DNA from: Anthopleura xanthogrammica
Lineage: Eukaryota > Cnidaria > Anthozoa > Actiniaria > Actiniidae
Assembly (NCBI GenBank): GCA_964019055.1
Contig: OZ025218.1
Coordinates: 3,804,169 to 3,868,168 of the forward strand
Direction of reading: 5' to 3'
Length of the DNA stretch: 64,000 bases
Below the pieces are notes generated by a model. It worked only from the letters and a program-made list of their open reading frames with translations, was not told the origin of the DNA and did not search any database. The translations under genes were made by a program, and so were the position numbers. Shown in pieces: positions 1-11,717 of this stretch (the first letter of the stretch is position 1; each line of letters begins with the position of its first letter).

Positions 1-384
1 CATCCCCCTCTTACAGCCATTTCTCAATCATTTTACTGCAGGATCTTGTCTAGGATTAGGATCCTATTCATGATCTTGTCTTGTAGAACTAGGATCCTAT
101 TCAGGATAGGGCTTAAAATAAAGGCCGGTCAACGGTCAATGTCCAGCCAAATATGGTTTTAAACTGACATGTTGACTGGTCATATTTTGAAAATAGAACA
201 AGTTGGGGTAGGTACACTGTACACTGATCAGAAAAAATGAAGGCTCAGTATTAACATGGAATGTGTTTCATGTACCTCTAGTGTGATAGCGAGTGACACC
301 AAGCTTCATTCCTGGATTATACAATCCAAGACTTGAAAGCAAATCATTTTTGTTTTGTTCTAGTAATAAGTGACTCTCACTTAC

Positions 385-434
385 CAGCAGACATGTTTCT
401 CCATCTATCACAACTTGTTTTCGGTATGAATCTT
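385..434 (-). CDS. Ras: Ras coding exon 4
   Basis: Acceptor TTGCAG, then 50 bases completing E37 and encoding DSYRKQVVIDGETCLL. The donor is G|GTAAGT, phase 0. The next exon should begin DILDTAGQ; it is not in bases 1-384, so it lies beyond the window. Confidence 0.93.
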
Positions 435-3400
435 CTGCAATTTTCAAAATCAAAAAAAGAAAGAAAGAAAATTCAAGTATTAATACTAAAATATTAATCA
501 TGATATTTCATTACCATAAATACAGTACAATGACCATAGAGGCTTTGCACCATCATGTGATGACAGCCATGACAGGAGGAACAACAGTAGAGTCTTTTTC
601 TCCTGGGAAACTGAATTCTTTCTCATTTTAGTTACATTAGACCAGATTCAATTATTGCTGCCTCCTGTCATGGCTGTCATCACATGATGGTGCAAAGCCT
701 CTGTACAAGCATCAACAATTCCAGCTTCCAGTTGTATGCATTAATTGTGGGATGTGTCATATTCAAGGTTCAAGGTTTATTTTTTCCACATATTTACAGT
801 TATAGATATTAATAAATACAGACAAAGAATCGTGGTAGAGCGCAGAAATACAACCCGAGGGGGTTAATGAAATTTTCTGCACCCTATTCATAGGTAGATG
901 TAATTCAATTTAAAGTGGAACGAAAGAGGTGAAATTACAATATTGGATTTTGTATCTTTTACTTGTTTCTAACTCTTTATGACACTTCAAATAGTACCTG
1001 TACTTTTCTAGGTATTTTGTAAAAGAGTTGTAACTGTCATAATTATAAGTATCTTCTAATTTTAAGGTGTTGACAATTTTAAGCTTTTGCATTAAATTGG
1101 ACTCTCTTTGAACGACCACTCTCATACTGTAAGCAACTATGTCCCTTAAGGGGGCTCTAACCTATTTACCAGTCTTGGTTAATTGCTATGGAAGGATTAA
1201 GAGTAATAGTCCCTAAGGATCAACGTTACCCCATTGCCTTGTGGCATGCTATGATTCATTTTGCTCGAAAGGATTCTTGTTTTAAGTAAGTCATGATCTT
1301 TAGTTAATGAAATTTGCAATAAGATTTATCGCAGCTTTTATCTTCTCTTTCTAACAGGTTGCCTAGTTTTTTTTCAGCTTTTAGGTCAATGTTTAGTTCA
1401 GAATTTTGGGAAATTCCAAGCTACATGTAACCTGACTGACAATTTAATTATGAATAACTGATAAAAACTGAGCTCTAATGTCCTTAAAACTTTCTGTTGC
1501 ATATGATTTTGATAGCGAACTCACTCAAAATACCAAAAGCTAGAATTTCTCAAAGAATGTACATTTTCTATCTGCACAGATGGGTTTGTGCATTGAGCAA
1601 GTCAAAGAATCTGAGGATCTTACAGCTTTACATCCCGTGTGATCAGTAACTCAAATGTTTTGATTGCAGTTTTGGCGGCTTTGTTTCAAATTCCAAATCT
1701 CGGCGCCAACTATGATCAAGTCTCCAGCAACTCAAATTATTTTTATTTCAAGAATAAATATTTTCAAGCTGATACTTAGCAATGTGGTTGGGAATTGAAT
1801 CCTTTTGGAAAATATTTAACAATCATTTATGATAGCGGATCCAAATCCTAATCTTAACTAATTTTTTTTGGAATATCCAAGCCTTTGTTGGGAGATTTGA
1901 AATGTAAATATGAAGTCTTGAAAACTACATTTTGAAGTCTCAGATTTACTGGTTACACATGACATAAATTAGCTGTAACTCTACTCCATGCCCTCCCAGG
2001 ATAGTGAATTTCATGTGGTTGTGTAAAAGGACAAAAGGGACAAAAAGGAAAGAAATCACTTCTAGGTTCAAAGAGCAAAAAAATATATACAATGTCCTCC
2101 CTCTACATGTCAATTTCCTGGGCCTGCCTATTCTCCCGTACTCCTTCTCACCAACACAGGGGCATAACAAGATAAAAAAACAAAGAAAAAATTTGAAAGA
2201 AAAAATGTTTCAAGTGTGCACTGGTTCTGTGCGCGAGTGATTCATCATTGATTTGTATATCCTCTTGTTTACTATGGCTCTCGACCAATCAGTGCATGTG
2301 AAATTTTACAATTATTATGGTAAAAAAATGAATTTACTTACCAATTGTAGGATCATATTCATCTACAAAACTGAAATCAAGATCAAAATAAATTGTATTA
2401 GAATAATAGTAATAATAATAATAATAATAATAATATCAAAAATTAGGGCTGGAATATTGGCTGATGTCTGAGAATGAGAAATAGTCGAAAATAAGAACAG
2501 TTGGCCAAGAAGCAAAGCTTAGAAGGAGAAAGCTTAGATATTTCGAGGAGCGACTTCTTAGCAAATGTTTTTCTTACCACTGTTTACGTTGCTACAGGTT
2601 GATTGAGACAACCATCAGGGAAGGAAAATCAGACAATACACTGGAACATCTATAAAATTGTTTGGTATCTTTATATACTCTGATTGACAGTAGTGTATTA
2701 CCTGATTTCCTTGTCGTGACTGTTGTCTCAATCATTTTATTATTATTATTTATTTTACCTAATTACATAACTGACATACATATACATAAATCACAAACAG
2801 AGAAAGAAATATCAAAAGGATCTTAAAAATTTTTAAGTGCAATTAACTAGTTGCTTTTCTCGCTATTTCATATTCTATATTCTGTCCATGGTTAATTCAT
2901 ATTTAACAGTAAAGGTCTAACTTTTTCATATGCAGTGTTTTGATCACCATGTGCTGTCAACCAGAAAGAATTATATTGAAAACTTGTGATTCAGCTGAGA
3001 AACATTCCACACGAGACAGGAAATGACGTCAAGTGAAATCCAGCTATTGGTATATTTCAATTATTTCAAAAAATCAATTTAAAAACCAAAAATAAACTTA
3101 AATATCTATATATATAGAAATTAAATTTCAGCTAAATAGTAATTATTTTTGTTTCAAGTCAACCAGCTATCAAAACACTATGTTCACAAGCACTGAAAAC
3201 AATTAATGGTAGCTTGGCGATTTATTAAATCTTCACACGGTTGTAACTTTATTTTGTAACATGGATAAATCCATACAATGGTATATATATTCTTAATCAA
3301 ATGGTAGTATCATCATGTATGGGTTAAACAACTACGTACTAGGTATCCCAACACACAAGTGGGCTTTGGTTGACGATTTTGGTTCTCCTCACTTAGAAAA

Positions 3401-5553
3401 AAATTAATTCCAGCCAAGAGGATTCGAACCTGGCTCTTCAGCAGCAAACGTTAATACAATGTCTATCCTAACCCTAACCACTCAGCCACAAAGTGAATTC
3501 ACTTGGTTTGTCTACTTTTTTTGTCATATTTAAATGATGTATCATTACTATACATGCACAAAAATATTTTGATATTATAATTATTTTCTATCGTAGAGGT
3601 ATGAATACTAGCCGAATGTATTTGCGTATAAGAAATTTGAATAGAGTTCCTGACAATTCCCATACACAATGTTATTACCAAACAAATGATGTGTGACGCT
3701 TATAATCACTAATCTCAATAACACTGCGTCTCTAGACAACCAGCTTGTCATTGATACTTAATATCAATCAATCATTGATGTTCACTCACTACGCACTTGG
3801 GTTTTTTCATGCTGAATATTTAACAATTATCTACTGAAGGTTAAATGAATATCAGGGAATGTTTACCAAGCTGTGACTACTTGAGCTATTAGGTAAATAT
3901 TCACTGAGATTCACTTAGCCTGAGGTGAATAATTGTTTTAGTGTATACCAACAATGAAACTGTTTAAAACACTGGCAAAACTTGAATCTAAACCTCCCAT
4001 CAGAAAAATATACCAAGATAGCGAACCAATAAGAACACCCCATCTATATAGGCTCCCATGTTGGTATATACTCATAAAGCACATCGTGATGTTCTCAAAA
4101 AAGGGTGTGGCATAAATCATTTAAACACAGATAAAACATCTCTTATGGTACAACATTGTAATACAATATATACATGTACACAACGATCAAATATCTTAAC
4201 TTTAACTTAAAGCTAAACAATAGTGATGGGCCAATTTCTTGGTTACCATGGTAATAAAATTTATCGGTCAAGTAAGATTTGAGAAAGTCAATAGAACCAT
4301 TCTTTTTAAAGTTTGGATGTAATGCAACATTATTGTCAAATCACTATAAGGTCTTTGAATTAAAATATTGGTGGAAAAGATATTTAGATGCGTACCTATA
4401 CCCTTACCTCACCACTCCCAAAAATTTAGGGAGCGGAGGGGTGGGTCATAATACATTAATATATAACCATTACACAAAGTTTACAGAAATTCTGTAGACA
4501 ATAACAAGCTAGCACAACACCTAAGATCTCAAAACTGCACTATATAGATATCCTGTAGGAGGCAACACCCATACAATTAAGCCCTGCCCCTGGCTGCACA
4601 CCAAAACAACAGTCTACAGCCAGGCTTCGACTACTCAGCGATACTACAGGCCTGCAGGAAGTTGGTCCTTTCGTAACGGTCATAGCCGTATAATGATATA
4701 CACTGCACAACACTGCAGCACAAACGAAAGCAATAGATAGCTGTGGAACTTTCGACTCTGGCGGATCGAGGTCGCTGATCAGTGTAAAATTCGAACACAT
4801 TCTGGACTTGCTTGACGAACTGTTCTTTGGTATTCATTCGTTTTGTTTGGTACAAGCTCGAACACGAAGCTTATAAGGCCACTCAGATAACCATTTGGAA
4901 TGCGTTGTATCTGAATCTGGCGAATTTCTAAAGCTTATTGATGTTTGTACAACGCCTTTATGGGTTTAAATATATGCACACACCGAGTTGGTCTGACTCT
5001 GGTTTCTCAAACCGGTAGCTCAACTCTTGCACAACTTAATAGTGGATTTGCATGTTCTTTCTTGAATATATCCTAATACCTGCACCTCGCCGTTTAGATG
5101 GATATTATCGAGTTGAGCTGAGGTAAAAATACCACTCAGAGGAAGTTTCTGAAGCAGTGTGAGCGCTAGAACGCCGCGACTATATTAAATTTATCAATGG
5201 CAGGTCGAGCGAACCAGCCCCTTGTGCATACGACTAGGCACAATATTTCCATCACATAAAATATCAAGAATTATTAAACATTAAAGATACTCTGATATTA
5301 TACGAAGGAGTCCTCAAGCTTTGGATTAAAGTATATTATTACTCACTGATTTTGGATGAGTTGAATGGTCAGAGCACTCTTTCCCACACCTCCAGCTAAG
5401 AGAGAGAGAGAGACAGGGACGAAGAAAAGACCAAAAAGTCAGTTCAAAATCGTGTTCGATTATCGCAGAATCCAAGGCTGAAAACCATCCAAAAAATTCC
5501 ACTAGGATCCGAAAAAACCTACCTCCCACTACAACTAGTTTATACTCCGTCAT
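385..5553 (-). CDS. Ras: Ras small GTPase gene, 5' half (four coding exons, continues off left edge)
   Basis: Four exons on the minus strand join in frame to give the first 53 residues of a classical Ras protein: start MTEYKLVVVG, P-loop GAGGVGKS (codons 10-17), F28, and the switch I/effector loop YDPTIEDSY (codons 32-40), followed by RKQVVIDGETCLL. Ras is a membrane-anchored GTP switch acting upstream of MAPK and PI3K signalling. All four exons have GT/AG borders, and phases agree: codon 11 phase 1, codon 27 phase 2, codon 37 phase 1, then phase 0 after codon 53. Introns are about 127, 2976 and 1907 bp. The rest (DTAGQ switch II, G4/G5 loops, CAAX tail) must lie left of base 1. In human RAS genes the first 37 codons are one exon (from memory), so the two introns inside codons 1-37 are extra. 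G12, G13 and the effector loop are intact, so the part seen looks functional. Confidence 0.93.
536..705. mobile_element. MITE with 42-bp near-perfect terminal inverted repeats
   Basis: Bases 538-579 and 661-702 are reverse complements (ends AGAGGCTTTGCACC). The roughly 80 bases between show no coding potential. It is a short foldback DNA element inside Ras intron 3. The superfamily is uncertain because the target duplication is not clear. Confidence 0.75.
762..1130 (-). mobile_element. Probable LINE 3' tail
   Basis: On the minus strand this ends in AAATAAACCTTGAACCTTGAA-like short tandem repeats, typical of LINE 3' ends. It includes a 71-codon open stretch (910-1125) with no recognised domain. 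It lies in Ras intron 3. It could be another kind of repeat. Confidence 0.35.
1140..2335. other. Ras intron 3 remainder, no feature recognised
   Basis: AT-rich intronic sequence. The open frames on both strands near 1946-2240 overlap each other and match no family I know. I see no gene or repeat boundary. Confidence 0.5.
2342..2370 (-). CDS. Ras: Ras coding exon 3 (29-base microexon, switch I)
   Basis: Acceptor TTTCAG, then 29 bases completing H27 and encoding FVDEYDPTI plus the first base of codon 37. The donor is G|GTAAGT. The piece contains T35, the threonine that senses GTP. It is easily missed by gene finders because of its size. Confidence 0.92.
2407..2437. repeat. (TAA)n microsatellite
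   Basis: Short run of TAA/ATA units in Ras intron 2. Confidence 0.85.
2735..2925 (-). mobile_element. LINE/retroelement 3' end, same family as 55953-56945
   Basis: Read on the minus strand, this matches a plus-strand copy at 55.95-56.95 kb: shared blocks include AATATGAATTAAC, GGACAGAATATAGAATAT, TTTGTGATTTATG and GTATGTCAGTTATGTAATTA. It ends in an ATAATAATAAT tail. The two copies support a dispersed retroelement 3' end. Confidence 0.65.
3408..3497 (-). mobile_element. tRNA-derived SINE head or tRNA pseudogene (Ser/Leu-like)
   Basis: On the minus strand a box A-like TGGCTGAGTGGTTAGG and a box B GGTTCGAATCC are about 50 bases apart. The acceptor stem does not pair and the T stem has only three pairs, so it is not a working tRNA gene. 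It lies in Ras intron 2. Confidence 0.5.
3500..5340. other. Ras intron 2 remainder, no gene recognised
   Basis: AT-rich. Short inverted pieces (GTATACCAAC near 3940 and GTTGGTATATAC near 4060) hint at a small foldback. No open frame here resembles a known protein. Confidence 0.4.
5347..5395 (-). CDS. Ras: Ras coding exon 2 (P-loop)
   Basis: Acceptor CTTAG after a run of CT dinucleotides (+ strand 5400-5413), then 49 bases encoding AGGVGKSALTIQLIQN and two bases of codon 27. The donor is A|GTGAGT. Holds the nucleotide-binding P-loop lysine and serine (K16, S17). Confidence 0.93.
5523..5553 (-). CDS. Ras: Ras coding exon 1
   Basis: Starts with ATG at 5553-5551 and encodes MTEYKLVVVG plus the first base of codon 11. 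The donor is G|GTAGGT. The start is fixed by the invariant MTEYKL N-terminus of Ras proteins. It is only 31 coding bases long. Confidence 0.93.
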
Positions 5554-5731
5554 GTTGGTAGATCACGGCGTTCCCGTGGAGTTTCAAATTAGTTTCTGAG
5601 TCTAACAAGATGTTGATCTGAAAGTAAGGTGGACTCCGATCAGAGGAAATACCTCGTATTGTTGAGTAAGGTCGTGGCCTGTTAGAAATCCAATGCGCAT
5701 GGCTTATCCATTGAATCCGCTTTCCCAAACC

Positions 5732-5810
5732 CCTTTTATATATCACCCAACTAAATTTATCAGCCAATCATATTCCTTCTTATACAGTACCTATTCTTCT
5801 TTTCACCAAT
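5732..5810 (-). promoter_or_regulatory. Putative Ras promoter: TATA box and inverted CCAAT boxes
   Basis: On the minus strand a strong TATATAAAAGG lies at 5742-5732, about 180 bases upstream of the Ras start codon. Two ATTGG (inverted CCAAT) motifs lie further upstream at 5764-5768 and 5806-5810. A start site near 5705 and a leader of about 150 bases would follow. Motif reading only; no transcript evidence. Confidence 0.4.
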
Positions 5811-5989
5811 CAGAAGAAACAACTCGAAATTTCCGGAAGGACTACGGATCTTGGAGTGGGAGGTGGGATAAATAGTCACGTATTCACAGAATATTTGCTA
5901 CAAACTATTTATTGATTTATTTCGTAGAATCAAGAGAACGTGAATAAGAGAGGGAAACTTCTTAAGGTAGCTGCCTATTATAGAAAAAA

Positions 5990-6460
5990 TCCATGAAAAA
6001 GTTTTTGAATCACAATTTTTTTAAACTCAAATTTAATGCTGATTTCAAATCTGGAAATAAAAAAGGGGTGTCCCGAGATCGTTTTCGAGATATTCACGAT
6101 TAAACACAAGCATATCAACAACTTTTTGAAGAAAAAGAAGCGAAAACCAACTCTCTATGAAAAAATTCATAACTTCACCGGTAATCAAGCTTTTGACGTT
6201 ATTTTTTCAGGAAAACTAAATTATACATCGTTTTACAAATATAAGTCAAAAGATTTGGAAAATATTGAGAAATATAGTCAAAATTAATTTTTTTATTCGT
6301 CTTGCCCTTGACAATTTTGTCTAAAACGAGTGCAAAAAACGTACACTTGCCACCTTTTCTATTAGTAAAACCCATGTCATATTTTTCAAACAAAAAATTT
6401 TGGCTGCAAAAATTATCAGTTTTGACAAAAAGTTAAAATTGAATACCCCAATCTAAGGCT
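5990..6460 (-). repeat. Dispersed repeat related to 62500-63205
   Basis: The minus strand near 6040-6110 reads ATCTCGAAAACGATCTCGGG, ACACCCC and AATCAGC..TTAAATT. This resembles plus-strand sequence near 63118-63180 (TATCTCGAAAACGAGCACTGG, ACACCCCC, AATCAGCTTTAAATT). Class unknown. Confidence 0.45.
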
Positions 6461-6752
6461 TCCAGTTTGGAAATGCTAAATACCGCTAACCTATCGATGA
6501 ATGATAACCTTATTCAAGGCAATATCATGGAAATCGTAAACCATGTCTAAGACCAATATTCCGGTCCAGCATCCCCGTATAGGCTATATATGGGAGTGCA
6601 CCCCCACCCTCCCCGACCCCCGGGCCTGTGAAGCGGCCGCCCTCCAGGGACATTGGGGAGAGGGGAATTTAAACTAATATCCAGTTGATCTGAGAAATAA
6701 ATATTAGCCAATGAGAATCGAGAAAAATTGCAAAACTAAGATGTCATCCTTA

Positions 6753-7144
6753 GGCCCCGTCCACACTAGTGCGTTTTTATTTGGATCCGTTTTCGTTTGA
6801 TCTGAAAACGCATCGATCGATTGGCGTCTACACTACCGTTTTGCTCCGTTTTCGACCGTCCACACTAATACGCTCAAAAACGATCAAAACGATGGCGTGA
6901 CATAAGTTTGACAATATGCGCATGCTCAAATAGTACATATGACGTGAGCGTTTTCATTTCGATGCGTTTTCAACCGTCCACACTAATACGATATGTATGC
7001 GTTTTCATTTTGATCCACTTTCAAGAGCGTTTTCAAATCGATGCGTTTTCGATGATACGCTCAGCGTTTTAGTGTGGACGGAAGGCCTAAACGCATCAAA
7101 ATGTATGCGTTTTCAAACTAAAACGCACTAGTGTGGACGGGGCC
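6753..7144. mobile_element. MITE, TTA target duplication (PIF/Harbinger-like)
   Basis: Terminal inverted repeats GGCCCCGTCCACACTAGTGC start at 6753 and, inverted, end at 7144. Both ends are flanked by TTA (6750-6752 and 7145-7147), the 3-bp duplication typical of PIF/Harbinger. The interior repeats GCGTTTTC/GAAAACGC motifs in both orientations and has no coding frame. Confidence 0.8.
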
Positions 7145-7500
7145 TTAGTAGTCCGGCGACTCGCAAAAATGGTTATTTAATTTCTTTACTTTATTTTCCC
7201 ACTCAATATGAATATCATAGTAAATGTATACGAAATATCAAAATCCTTGCCTGAAAATTTAGATTTACTGATCTCAAAGATAAACCTTTATAAGTCAATT
7301 TAACTTTCGCAGGTTTCATTACACCTAAGTTTTGCATTGATATCATTTCTACGTCACTATAAATTTCAGATCAGATGGATGACTTACGATAACTTATCCA
7401 AAAAGAAGTTACTCGTGCAGATGAAACTTAACGTCTTTTGAACTCGTGGATACGCGAAGTTTACAAGCGAGTTACTGCAAGTATATAAATGATAAATGTG

Positions 7501-7920
7501 CAGGGGCGTAGCAAGGACCTAGGTTCTGGGGGGTCATCTCCGCCAAAAATCGTGCCCCAAAACAACCAAAATCAATATGGTAGTTGTTACCAGATTTATT
7601 TTGGTTGAAACAACCGTCATACTCATAACCAATTGAAACGGTCATTACGACCAATTTTTTATTGGTCGATAAGATGACCAAAAGCAATATGGTTGTTATT
7701 AACAGATCTATTTTGGTCAAGACAAACTATGATACTTGCTCTCTTCACATAAAAAACAACACCTCAAAAACGCATTTTGCTTTCATACAATCTTTATGGT
7801 TGTTACAGCCAAAAAAAATTGGTTAGTTTTTTAACCCAAAGAAGATAGGTCATAACAACCAAATGTAAGGGGTTGTTAATATTGCCAACGATAGGGTTGT
7901 CATTTCGACCAAATCATTCC
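7501..7920. repeat. hAT-like MITE end plus ACCAAT/ATTGGT-motif repeat
   Basis: Starts with CAGGGGCGTAGCAAGGACC, the same terminus seen inverted at 12259 and 34457. From about 7555 the sequence becomes a chain of GGTTGTT, ACCAA and ATTGGT motifs in both orientations, related to 10475-10925. I cannot define the right end. Confidence 0.45.
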
Positions 7921-8224
7921 GGAATTATTATTTATGAACGAGATCAGACATATCGGTACTAAACTGAAATGTAATATTTGCCTCCATGGGCCCCTTTCAA
8001 TGAACGGGTATCCTACCAAAACTCGATTATATACTACAGTTAAAATGTCTCGCTTTTATGGCTATAATCTCAACAAAGGAACGATTTCCTGCACTATACG
8101 AAAAGAAACACGAAAATATGTATATTTTTGTGATTTTAGCGTAATTTTAGCGAATTTAGTGGTGATTGGAAGGAAACTGAGAATGAGTCCCATGACTACT
8201 TGCGAGCGCTAAATACCCATCATG

Positions 8225-10470
8225 CATCGCGTCTAGCAAGAAGCCCGCCATTTTTCAACGGTCAACGTTCGTTGGTGCTCTTGTGTTCTAGCTCTTTTCT
8301 CTAATTTTTATCGCCTTTTAAACGTATAAACCTCCTGGATTATCAGTGGAGAACTCCTAGATGACTTGGAGAAGGTGTTCTGCATTTCAAGTCGAATGGT
8401 AAGTAATTCTTTACTCATATAAATGCCTTTCGTTACATCAGAGTTAGTAGTCACTCTAGCTACATGATTCTCTCAAAACTATAAGTAACCTCAGATAAGA
8501 GATTATAATCTCTAATAGTATAATCTCGTATCTGAGGACCTTAATATAAGAAATTTTACTAGTTTGAGAGAGTCAAGTTTATCGATAAAATATTTTTTAG
8601 ATTTGAACTACTGCTGAAGTACTGTAGTTCTTCTATTAGTCCAGTAGCAGTATTGGCCATATTTTACATTAAAAACGTGTGTTAAGTGTCTGAAATAATG
8701 CATACTAGCTAGAAGAATAAAAAAGAGAGTAACAACCTGTCAATTTTAAACTATGGTCTTAACAATGCTTTAGAAATGAATATTTCATATTTTCTTGGCA
8801 TATTTTGTCCCAAGATGGGTCACGTGTTTGGTCACGTGACACCCTGTACCCCTAATATTGTATTGCATGACTTCATTTCATTGATGGTTTACTTTATTTC
8901 CTATTTCGAACATTTTTTAAAATTAAAAACAGAAGACAAAGCTGACTAAGTGACCAGCCTCGATTCCATGCAGATATCAGGAGTTGCATGACAAAACCCC
9001 CCTTAACTCGGAACCTATGCCATATTTCAACCATAAAAACTACTTTGGGTTGTTCAGTAGGTCCTGTACTATCAAAATCCGGTGTCAAACATTTTCTGAC
9101 CCGTGGGTTGAACGAAACCTCTATTTTCCGGACTCTGCTACTGGACTATATTTCCAGATATTAGAACTTGAATGACCACTCAACTTTCTGTACTAGTCTT
9201 GTTATTAAAGATGAGCTATGTTTTTTTACTTCTACAGATATAAGTTGAATACTGAAGAACTGGTATAGCGAATTAAGAAGAAAATCAGCTGAGTACCCAT
9301 CACATCTCACTTAGCATCCTGTTTCAAATCCAGTCAAAATGTTTTATTTCTATTCAAGCAATGGGTAATAATATGGAATCTGAACTACCCAAACTTTATT
9401 CAAATGGGTTAAGCGAACCCAAAAACCTCTAGGATTTGTTTTCTACTTTTTGTTTATACTGGAAATAGAATATTAAGGGGAGTTTTGTGACACTTAGTAA
9501 TGATTATCCAAAATCTCCAAATCCCCATGCAGTTGAAATATGATCAATATACACCTTTAAGCCATATTCTTGCTTATGTATTTTAGACAAATGTTTTAAT
9601 GAAATCATTACTTTCATGCAAAAGGGAATGCTAGAATTAGCAATCTGGCCAAATTTGAGAAAAAGATCACCAAAGTCTGCAGAGCTATAAAGGTTTGAAT
9701 TTTAAAGGATTGGTGTGGAAAATGCACTCCTGGCCTTTTTGGCCTCGTTTTCATGTTTTTTCTAAGTTTAAAATATTAATAACTTCTTAATGATTAATGT
9801 TAGCACTTAAATACTGCATAGTTCTGCTTATTGGTAGTATTTACTTTCATGTGGGGGTGTTTGATTATTTGTAGACATTCATTTTCTTGTTTTAGGCTAA
9901 TGAGATGGCGGCCATTATGATAAAGGTCAATTTGCAGTCATTCAAATTCAAACTGCTGGGGATTTTGGGATTTTGGTCATCAGAGTTTTACAAACTTGCC
10001 TTCATATTCTATGTCCAGCATCAACAAAAAGTTGAAACATAATCTACAGAGGTTTTTTAGGTTTGTTTCACTCATCAGAATAATGTTTGGGTATAGTTAG
10101 GATTCAATAGGTCTTATTCATAGCTTGAACATAAATAAAAAGGCTTGAATGCTTGCAATTTAGGATTTTGAAGACATTGGTAGGCATTTAGCCATAGTCT
10201 TTAATATAATAACATAGAGACTGAATTATTTCTTAATAATACTAGGTTGTTTACATCCTCGGTAATCTAGGGATAAAATTCTGTTGCTTATTTGTCGCTT
10301 CCAGAAGTGAGAAACGAGGGGGAGAATTTTACCCCTTGGTTCCCAAGGATAGGTTGTTTATTGTAAATTTGTATGCTTGTCACAAGTTAAGCTTAAGTTA
10401 AACTTATTTTCCATTTAATATTGTGAAATGAAACCAATGGAATGTCAATAAAAATGTTCTTTAGTTGGAA
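8225..10470 (+). ncRNA. Candidate two-exon non-coding transcript
   Basis: A first exon of about 170 bases ends at 8398 with a consensus donor (GAATG|GTAAGT). A fitting acceptor (ACTTCTACAG) ends at 9237. A poly(A) signal AATAAA lies at 10447-10452. Joining 8398 to 9238 gives no long frame: the ATG at about 8361 yields 12 codons and meets a stop that straddles the splice junction. This is pattern reading only; transcription is not shown, and a 5' UTR exon of a gene further right is an alternative. Confidence 0.25.
8819..8842. promoter_or_regulatory. Paired CACGTG E-boxes
   Basis: GTCACGTG and GTCACGTGAC occur 14 bases apart. The second is a perfect palindrome of the type bound by bHLH-Zip factors. 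They may be chance. Confidence 0.25.
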
Positions 10471-10474
10471 CTGC

Positions 10475-10925
10475 ATGTTTTTGGTGTTGATACTTCAAGA
10501 TCCTTGCATTGATATTTTCTACCAATTTTTAATGGTACATACTACCAATTAAATTTTGACCATAATGAATTGGTTGAATTGACAAGAAGTAACCCAAAAA
10601 AAACTGGTTATCTCAGGTGCATTGCCTTTACAGTAAACAATTGGTGATATTAACCAATACGTTTGGTTATTATAACCAATGTCGTAAGGTTGTTATAACA
10701 TAAAGGTAATAGTTCATAACAACCAATATCACTATGGTTACATTAACCAATGCGTTTGGTTATTATAACCAATAAAATGAGGTTGTTATAATTGTTCATA
10801 AAAACCAATATTTTTTTGGTTATACCAATAAATACGGTTAATTCAACCATAAAAAACTGGTTATCTCAGGTGCATGAATTCTACCAATGTTTTTGGGTTG
10901 TTTTAACCAGGCAGTTTTTACAGTG
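10475..10925. repeat. ACCAAT/ATTGGTT palindromic repeat element
   Basis: Many GGTTGTTATAACC, ATTGGTT and AACCAAT words in both orientations, including a duplicated segment around AAAACTGGTTATCTCAGGTG (about 10602 and 10855). The right end CAGTTTTTACAGTG resembles the end of non-autonomous DNA elements. Related to 7555-7915. Confidence 0.5.
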
Positions 10926-10994
10926 TATAGTGGTAATAAACAAAAAATATAAATGAGAATCAAAAAACTTTAGTTTATTGCTCTTTTAAACTAA

Positions 10995-11185
10995 GAATTC
11001 GCAGTAGAGCGTAACTCGAATTCATTAAAACTTCTTACCGTGTTCGAGTTACACGATGTGCGGAAAACTCACAAACAACTTTTAGTGTCTTCGAGTTACG
11101 CGCAAGGTGTGGCAAAGACAAATGTGGGTGTGGTCAAGCGCGTGACTCGATGCGCGTAACTCGATGCGCGTAACTCGAAGAATAC
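10995..11185. repeat. Cluster of GTAACTCG motifs in both orientations
   Basis: GCGTAACTCGA or its reverse complement occurs at least five times. The last two are in a short tandem with unit GATGCGCGTAACTC. Possibly the remains of a foldback element. Confidence 0.45.
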
Positions 11186-11717
11186 CCGCCCTCGGCCATA
11201 CGTAGTAGACCTACACTAAAAGATGTTATTAAGCGATTTTGTAACGGGTTCGTCCACGTACTCAAGAAGAGAACAATGAGAATCTATTAGCAAACTATGA
11301 GAACCTTAGAACTATCTAGCCAAACTAACCAATCGATATCTTTCCAGTTCTCAAATACAAACTATACGAAGACAAACTAAAAAACAATAGACAAACAAGA
11401 CATTGAAGCTGACCACAAGAACTTGAAGTCAGACGAGCAGGATAAAGTAATGAAGCTTAGATATTTCGTCAGCAATTAGCTGTCGCCTCGCCTCGACTAA
11501 AGGTCAAGATGAGGAGTAACTTAACACGCGTAATGCAACGCTATTTGTTAGCGGGAACATCATAACTTTAAACTCTCTGAGCTCGAGAAAGATGCGTCTT
11601 TCTTATACTACTAATCTATTTTTCAAAATACGAATCTTTTTTGCTATTGAATAGTTAGTCTAATTACGTAAGCTAGCAAATTGCAGAAAATTTATTTTCT
11701 TTGGTACAACCATATGA

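Noticed and set aside
3408..3497. Functional tRNA gene
   Set aside because: Box A and box B are present but the acceptor and T stems do not pair. The same holds for 37070-37146, 49072-49122 and 56488-56560, which are SINE heads or fragments.
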